NCBI RefSeq assembly: GCF_000993785.3
Contig: NZ_CP009922.3
Coordinates: forward strand, 186,001-250,000
Length of the DNA: 64,000 bases
Origin: Streptomyces xiamenensis
Lineage (GTDB): Bacteria; Actinomycetota; Actinomycetes; Streptomycetales; Streptomycetaceae
Reading direction: 5' to 3'
This document shows, in pieces, positions 62,071-64,000 of the stretch. The notes under the pieces were generated by a model. The model was not told the origin of the DNA. It saw nothing but the letters and a program-made list of their open reading frames with translations, and did not search any database. The translations under genes were made by a program, and so were the position numbers. Numbering within the stretch: the stretch's first letter is position 1; each line of letters begins with the position of its first letter.

Positions 62071-62742
62071 ATGATCTTGTACGACGCCAACGCACCGGGG
62101 CCGAACCCGACGACCGTACGACTCTTCGCCCACGAGCGGGGCGGTCTCGAGTTCGATGTCGTGACGATCGACCTCGTCGGTCTGGAGAATCGGAAGCGCC
62201 GTTACCTGACCGACGTGAATGCCCGAGGAGAGGTCCCCGCCCTTCGCCTCGACGACGGCAGCGTGGTCACCGAGATCACAGCGATCTGTGGCTACTTCGA
62301 CGAGGTGGCACAGGGCGGCCGACCACTGTTCGGCGAGACGCCGCAGGAGCGGGCGGTCATCCATATGTGGACGCGGCGGGCCTATCTCGAGGCCGTGCTT
62401 CCCTTCGTGAACTACTGGCGGGGCGGTGAAGCGGCGGAGAACGCCTATCGCGGTCACCGCATCCTGCAACCCGAGGCCAGGCGGAGCAACAGGCTGCTCG
62501 CCGAACGCGGCCTCAACCAGTTCGATGAGGATCTGGCGGGCGGGACATACCTCGCCGGCCGGGAAGCGACGATGGCCGACATACTTCTGTACGCCTTCAT
62601 GGCGACGGTCATCGAGGGGGAAGGCATCAATTGGCTGAACGTGCCGCAGCGGCCCAACGTCGCCGCGTGGTACAAGCGCATGGCGGCCCGCGAGGCCAGC
62701 AAGAAGATGCTGGCCTCCCTGCCGGCGCACTTTCAGAACTGA
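62071..62742 (+). CDS. Glutathione S-transferase
   Basis: The 223-aa protein starts at ATG. The thioredoxin-like N-terminal domain (ILYDANAPGPNPTTVRLFAHERGGLEF) is followed by the glutathione-binding stretch RGEVPALRLDDGSVVTEITAICGYFDEV, with VPAL (cis-Pro) and the E/S-T pair. The all-helical C-terminal domain includes NQFDEDLAGGTYLAGREATMADILLYAFM, the N-capping box of GSTs. It transfers glutathione to electrophiles. Streptomyces normally use mycothiol, so a GST next to a glutathione-synthetase-like gene suggests a horizontally acquired glutathione module. Confidence 0.9.
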   Translation: MILYDANAPGPNPTTVRLFAHERGGLEFDVVTIDLVGLENRKRRYLTDVNARGEVPALRLDDGSVVTEITAICGYFDEVAQGGRPLFGETPQERAVIHMWTRRAYLEAVLPFVNYWRGGEAAENAYRGHRILQPEARRSNRLLAERGLNQFDEDLAGGTYLAGREATMADILLYAFMATVIEGEGINWLNVPQRPNVAAWYKRMAAREASKKMLASLPAHFQN

Positions 62743-62751
62743 ACATCCGTG

Positions 62752-63746
62752 ATGCGTTTTCCCTTCGTCATCGACCCGCTTCCGGGCCTTCGCCCCGAAC
62801 ACGACACCAGCGTGTCTCTCACGGAGGCGGCGCAGCGGACCGGGGTTGACGTGTGGGCGGCCGAAGCGGCCGGCCTGGTCCTTGTCGGCGGCGGCGCGGC
62901 GGCGTGGGCGCGACCGGTCCGGATCAACCCGGCGGAACGGCGCGCAGGGCGGGGGGAGGCGCCGGAGACGTGGTGGCGAGGCGGCGCGCCGGAGCGGATA
63001 CGCCTCCGCTCCGGCAGCGCCGTCCTCAGGCGTGTCGACCCGCCCGTGAACAGCGCGCACCTGCGGGCCACGTACATCCTCGAAGCGGCCGTTCGCGAGG
63101 GTGCGCAGCTGTTCAACGACCCGCGCGGCCTGCGCGACGCCAATGAGAAACTGCTGCCGCTCGCCGTAGACGTCCCGGCCCCCGATACGATCATCACCGC
63201 CCGCGTACTCGACGTTCTGGAGGCCCTGGAACGGTGGGACGTGGCGGTGGCGAAACCGTTGGAGGGAGCCGGCGGACGTGGCGTGGTCATGGTGCGCAGG
63301 AGCGACCCCGGGCTGGCGGCGCTCATCGGCCTCGTGACTTTCCAGGGGACGCGTCAGACAGTGCTCCAGGAGTACCTCCCCGCCGTGGCAGAGGGCGACA
63401 AGCGCATCATCCTGCTCGACGGCGAGCACGTCGGGGCGATCAATCTCCGGGCATCCGATCAGGACTTCCCGTGCAACCTCGCCGTCGGCGCCGTGACGGA
63501 GGCGACGGCGCTCGACGAGTCCGACGCGGAGAACTGCCGCTGGCTGCACCCGCGGCTCGAACTCCTCGGCCTCCCCCTTTGGCCGGGATCGATGTCATCG
63601 GCGGGTGGCTGACAGAGATGAACGTGACCAGCCCGACCGGGCTCCGCGAGATCGAGCTTCTGACGGACGAGGGGCCGAGCGATCGCATTGCCGAGTGGAT
63701 CACGAACGTCGCGTCAGCGTCCGGGTCAGCGACACTAGGGCGATGA
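62752..63746 (+). pseudogene. Glutathione synthetase (GshB)-like ATP-grasp gene, frameshifted near the 3' end
   Basis: The first frame begins RFPFVIDPLPGLRPEHDTSVSLTEAAQRTG, like the GshB N-terminus. It has the ATP-grasp blocks VAVAKPLEGAGGRGVVMV, TVLQEYLPAVAEGDKRIILLDGEHVGAINLR and NLAVGAV. It ends prematurely at 63612 after LELLGLPL. The rest of GshB (AGIDVIGGWLTEMNVTSPTGLREIELL) continues in another frame to 63746, so a single-base indel near the CCCCCTTT run at about 63575 breaks the gene. The ATP-grasp Asp/Asn metal ligands (DVIG, EMNVTSPTG) are on the far side of the shift. The broken frame still overlaps the next gene (ATGA). Confidence 0.85.
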
Positions 63747-64000
63747 CCTCCGATCATCTGGCAGACGTACTGGATCTCGTACGAGTGCGTGCGACCCTGT
63801 CCGGAGCGATCGCCGTCGACAGCCGCTGGACGTCCCGTGCCCCCCTGTGCGACCAGTTGAAGATCATCGGGGTGCTCCGGGGGCACGTCACCATACGTAC
63901 GAACGGCGCGCCACCCGCCGCCCTCGAAGCCGACGACGTGGCTGTCCTCCACGCGCGTTCCTGGCTGGAGCTGCACGGCGGGACCGGCACGGGGTCCGTC
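63743..64000 (+). CDS. AraC-family transcriptional regulator, N-terminal part (cupin domain)
   Basis: The gene runs off the right edge; 86 residues are visible. It begins TSDHLADVLDLVRVRATLSGAIAVDSRW, the start of the AraC-binding-like cupin_6 domain family, with an expected C-terminal AraC helix-turn-helix outside the window. GVLRGHVTIRTNGAPPAALEADDVAVLHARSW matches the conserved cupin strand pattern. The ATG overlaps the stop of the glutathione-synthetase-like gene (ATGA). Confidence 0.75.
   Translation, partial: MTSDHLADVLDLVRVRATLSGAIAVDSRWTSRAPLCDQLKIIGVLRGHVTIRTNGAPPAALEADDVAVLHARSWLELHGGTGTGSV

Noticed and set aside
61861..63549. Minus-strand frame of 562 codons
   Set aside because: Antisense to the GST and GshB-like genes, which have clear family motifs.

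Overview
The window looks like a chromosomal-arm (accessory) segment of a Streptomyces or a close relative. G+C is very high, coding third positions are almost all G or C, GTG/TTG starts are common, and many genes couple through ATGA, GTGA or TGATG overlaps. The gene content is also typical: FxLD lanthipeptide, modular type I PKS, several MmyB-type regulators, and an S-adenosyl-methyltransferase beginning with the FIDTSKPS motif.

Layout. 0-14 kb is mostly ordinary chromosome. It holds the 3' end of a ROK gene, a Pro/Glu-rich exported protein, a DUF4239 membrane protein, an SAM methyltransferase, an LLM oxidoreductase, a NarL-type two-component pair, a complete five-gene oligopeptide-type ABC importer, an acetyl-xylan/cephalosporin esterase and a lipase-maturation-factor protein. 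At 14.2 kb a tRNA-Pro(GGG) is followed by a tyrosine integrase and a small excisionase-like gene. A stranded 3' half of a tRNA-Met, a broken SDR gene and an intact IS5/IS427-type insertion follow. This marks the start of a mosaic accessory region.

18.5-24.2 kb is a compact class I lanthipeptide operon of the FxLD type: isoaspartyl-like methyltransferase, a 70-aa precursor with seven consecutive Asp residues, fused LanB dehydratase and LanC cyclase. 24.6-25.2 kb holds a small MmpS-like membrane protein operon. A frameshifted D-amino-acid oxidase comes next.

26.8-32.0 kb is a minus-strand five-gene operon: 4-hydroxybenzoate-type adenylate ligase, UbiA prenyltransferase, UbiC-like chorismate lyase, Lsd18/MonCI-like FAD epoxidase and a SnoaL-fold protein. 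I infer that it makes a prenylated, epoxidised and probably cyclised 4-hydroxybenzoate. A 3'-truncated IS701-type transposase and a frameshifted aldehyde dehydrogenase separate it from the next locus.

36.9-56.1 kb is a polyketide locus. The minus strand carries a trimodular PKS (KSQ-AT-ACP / KS-AT-ACP / KS-AT-DH0-KR-ACP), a second PKS protein (KS plus dead AT, no ACP) and crotonyl-CoA carboxylase/reductase. A divergent plus-strand unit carries a 31-aa Cys-rich peptide ORF, a fatty acyl-AMP ligase and a KAS III. The ligase, KAS III and CCR match the known logic of alkylmalonyl-CoA supply (as in reveromycin), and the AT of the last full module has the VAGH motif associated with ethylmalonyl-type units.

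56-64 kb is a decayed, recombined tail. It has IS3, IS110 and IS256 remnants, an NTF2-fold protein, two MmyB-type regulators, an SDR, a glutathione S-transferase, a frameshifted glutathione-synthetase-like gene and the start of an AraC-type regulator. All functional statements come from reading motifs by eye; no database search was run.
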